Shown in pieces: positions 62,946-64,000 of a stretch of 64,000 nucleotides of DNA (the first letter of the stretch is position 1; every line of letters begins with the position of its first letter). The notes beneath the pieces are model-generated. The model worked only from the letters and a program-made list of their open reading frames with translations, did not search any database and had not been told where the DNA came from. A program made the translations under genes and the position numbers. The stretch is from Nitrospira japonica (GTDB taxonomy: Bacteria; Nitrospirota; Nitrospiria; Nitrospirales; Nitrospiraceae). The stretch covers positions 3,942,501-4,006,500 of the forward strand of contig NZ_LT828648.1 of the NCBI RefSeq assembly GCF_900169565.1, read 5' to 3'.

Positions 62946-63911
62946 ATGACCTCTTCTCCTGTGCCGTTTTATCTGCTGTGCGGGTCCCTGGGAGCGGGCA
63001 AGACCACGCTTCTGATGCGGCTGCTCGAACATTGGAAGTCGGCCGGGAAACGGGCGGGTGTCCTCATGAACGAGGCCGGCGAGGTCAGTATCGACGGTCC
63101 GCGTGCCGGCACCATCGCCGAACAGGTGATGAACCTGGCGGGTGGATGCGTCTGCTGCGATACGAAGGAAGACCTCTCGTGGGGTATTGCGCAGCTGGTT
63201 CACGATCATGCATCGGACTTGATCGTCCTGGAATGCTCCGGTTTGGCGGATCCGGTCGAAGTCGTGGACGCCGTCACCGATCTGTACACGTCGCGGCTCG
63301 CCACGCTCGAACGGGTCATCGCGCTGCTCCATCCGGTCGCCGGAGAGGAAAGCCACTCCAGCCGATTCGTCACCACCCAGGCCATCCGGTGCGCGGACGA
63401 GTTGATTCTGAACAAGCGCGACCTGTATGTCCCCGGGCATTGGGAACAGTTCAAAGAATCGATCGTCCGGAACAATCCGTTCGCCCGGCTCTGGGAAACC
63501 AGCCATGCCCGAATCGATCCGGACGCGCTCCTGGCGCCCCGCACGTCCATCAAGCCGTCCCACACCAACGTAGTCTTCGGTACAGCACGGCCGCCTGGCG
63601 AACAGGTGCGTGCGCGCTATCATCCCATCGCGACCACCGTGCGTCTTCCCGGTCCCGTCAACCGCGGGCGCCTGTTGGATTGGGCGAAGACTCTGCCCAA
63701 GGACTTGGAGCGGGCGAAAGGATTCTTCCGCTTTCTCGGAGACCACAACCTGCAGGAATTACAGTATGCGCCGCCGGCGTCCGCCACCGTCACACCGATC
63801 ATGTTGCTGGACGAACCAAATCACGCCGTCGTGATGATCGGACGCAACTACGACGTGGACCGCTGCGTCGACGGTCTCCTGGCCTGCATCGAACAGCCGG
63901 CAACGAGCTAA
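62946..63911 (+). CDS. CobW/COG0523-type G3E GTPase (metal chaperone-like)
   Basis: A 321-residue P-loop GTPase. FYLLCGSLGAGKTTLLMRLL is Walker A, MNLAGGCVCCDTKEDLSW the C-x-C-C metal-binding motif, DLIVLECSGLADPVEVVD the Walker B region, and ADELILNKRDL the NKxD base motif. The C-terminal CobW_C domain contains GFFRFLGDHNLQELQYAPP. Members deliver zinc or cobalt to client proteins or respond to metal shortage. Placed right behind the CDF exporter, so metal handling is the likely shared theme. Confidence 0.9.
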   Translation: MTSSPVPFYLLCGSLGAGKTTLLMRLLEHWKSAGKRAGVLMNEAGEVSIDGPRAGTIAEQVMNLAGGCVCCDTKEDLSWGIAQLVHDHASDLIVLECSGLADPVEVVDAVTDLYTSRLATLERVIALLHPVAGEESHSSRFVTTQAIRCADELILNKRDLYVPGHWEQFKESIVRNNPFARLWETSHARIDPDALLAPRTSIKPSHTNVVFGTARPPGEQVRARYHPIATTVRLPGPVNRGRLLDWAKTLPKDLERAKGFFRFLGDHNLQELQYAPPASATVTPIMLLDEPNHAVVMIGRNYDVDRCVDGLLACIEQPATS

Positions 63912-64000
63912 CTCACTGTTTCGCGACAACACCGACGGAGGGGGTGGAAGGAAGCGGACGGCGGCGGAATCTCGGCCATTGAAGCAGCGCCCAAGCCGTC

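Noticed and set aside
62978-63982. A long plus-strand reading frame overlapping the CobW-type gene.
   Set aside because: It is in another frame of the same DNA, Arg-rich and without motifs, while the 62946-63911 frame has full G3E GTPase motifs; a shadow of high GC.

Overview
The window looks like one contig from a Gram-negative bacterium, most probably a Nitrospira-type member of the Nitrospirota. This is an inference from gene content and order, not a database result. The supporting features are outer-membrane export proteins and lipoproteins, a GatCAB amidotransferase, PAS/LuxR-type regulation, and an XrtA-type exopolysaccharide (EPS) locus beside housekeeping genes. Coding density is very high. 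No tRNA, rRNA, CRISPR array, insertion sequence or integrase was recognised.

Region 1 (1-35,840, almost all on the minus strand, visibly more AT-rich than the rest) is a large EPS locus. Read in the direction of transcription (right to left) it begins with a PilZ protein and an RfaH/NusG-like antiterminator. Then come an ops-like element, two short Wza-type export proteins, an outer-membrane beta-barrel, a Wzc-type tyrosine autokinase, a priming sugar transferase without its usual membrane bundle, an XrtA-type polysaccharide deacetylase, and a Wzm/Wzt ABC exporter whose ATPase has a C-terminal extension. Next is a CDP-sugar cassette: glucose-1-phosphate cytidylyltransferase, LhgO-like oxidase, SDR epimerase/dehydratase, C-methyltransferase-like protein, RmlC-like epimerase and a DUF4910 protein. 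The distal part carries six GT2 glycosyltransferases, a DUF5672 protein and many decorating enzymes: TupA-like ATP-grasp, 2OG-type oxygenase, Gfo/Idh/MocA oxidoreductase, a second deacetylase, two SGNH hydrolases, a glycosidase-like lipoprotein, FkbM and LCM-type methyltransferases, and a carbamoyltransferase cut by the left edge. The product is probably a heavily decorated surface polysaccharide.

Region 2 (35,840-39,462) holds the divergent promoter region, a LuxR-type regulator, two small lipoproteins and glycogen synthase.

Region 3 (39,459-53,192, minus strand, GC-rich) is housekeeping: DUF971, recO, mgtE, era, ftsB, eno, then gatB, gatA and gatC interleaved with membrane proteins and panD, then glmS, glmU and a DUF502 protein. 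Many genes overlap by 1-11 bases, which suggests translational coupling.

Region 4 (53,259-63,911) holds tmk-holB-metG and a secreted unknown on the plus strand, a polyprenyl-phosphate-type GT2 coupled to a B12/radical SAM protein, a convergent GT-C transferase, and a CDF metal exporter with a CobW-type GTPase.

The most notable observation is the ops-like sequence (GGCGGTAGCCTGC on the minus strand, 34868-34880) between the RfaH-like gene and the first wza. It suggests that the whole EPS locus is read through by a locus-encoded RfaH-type antiterminator.
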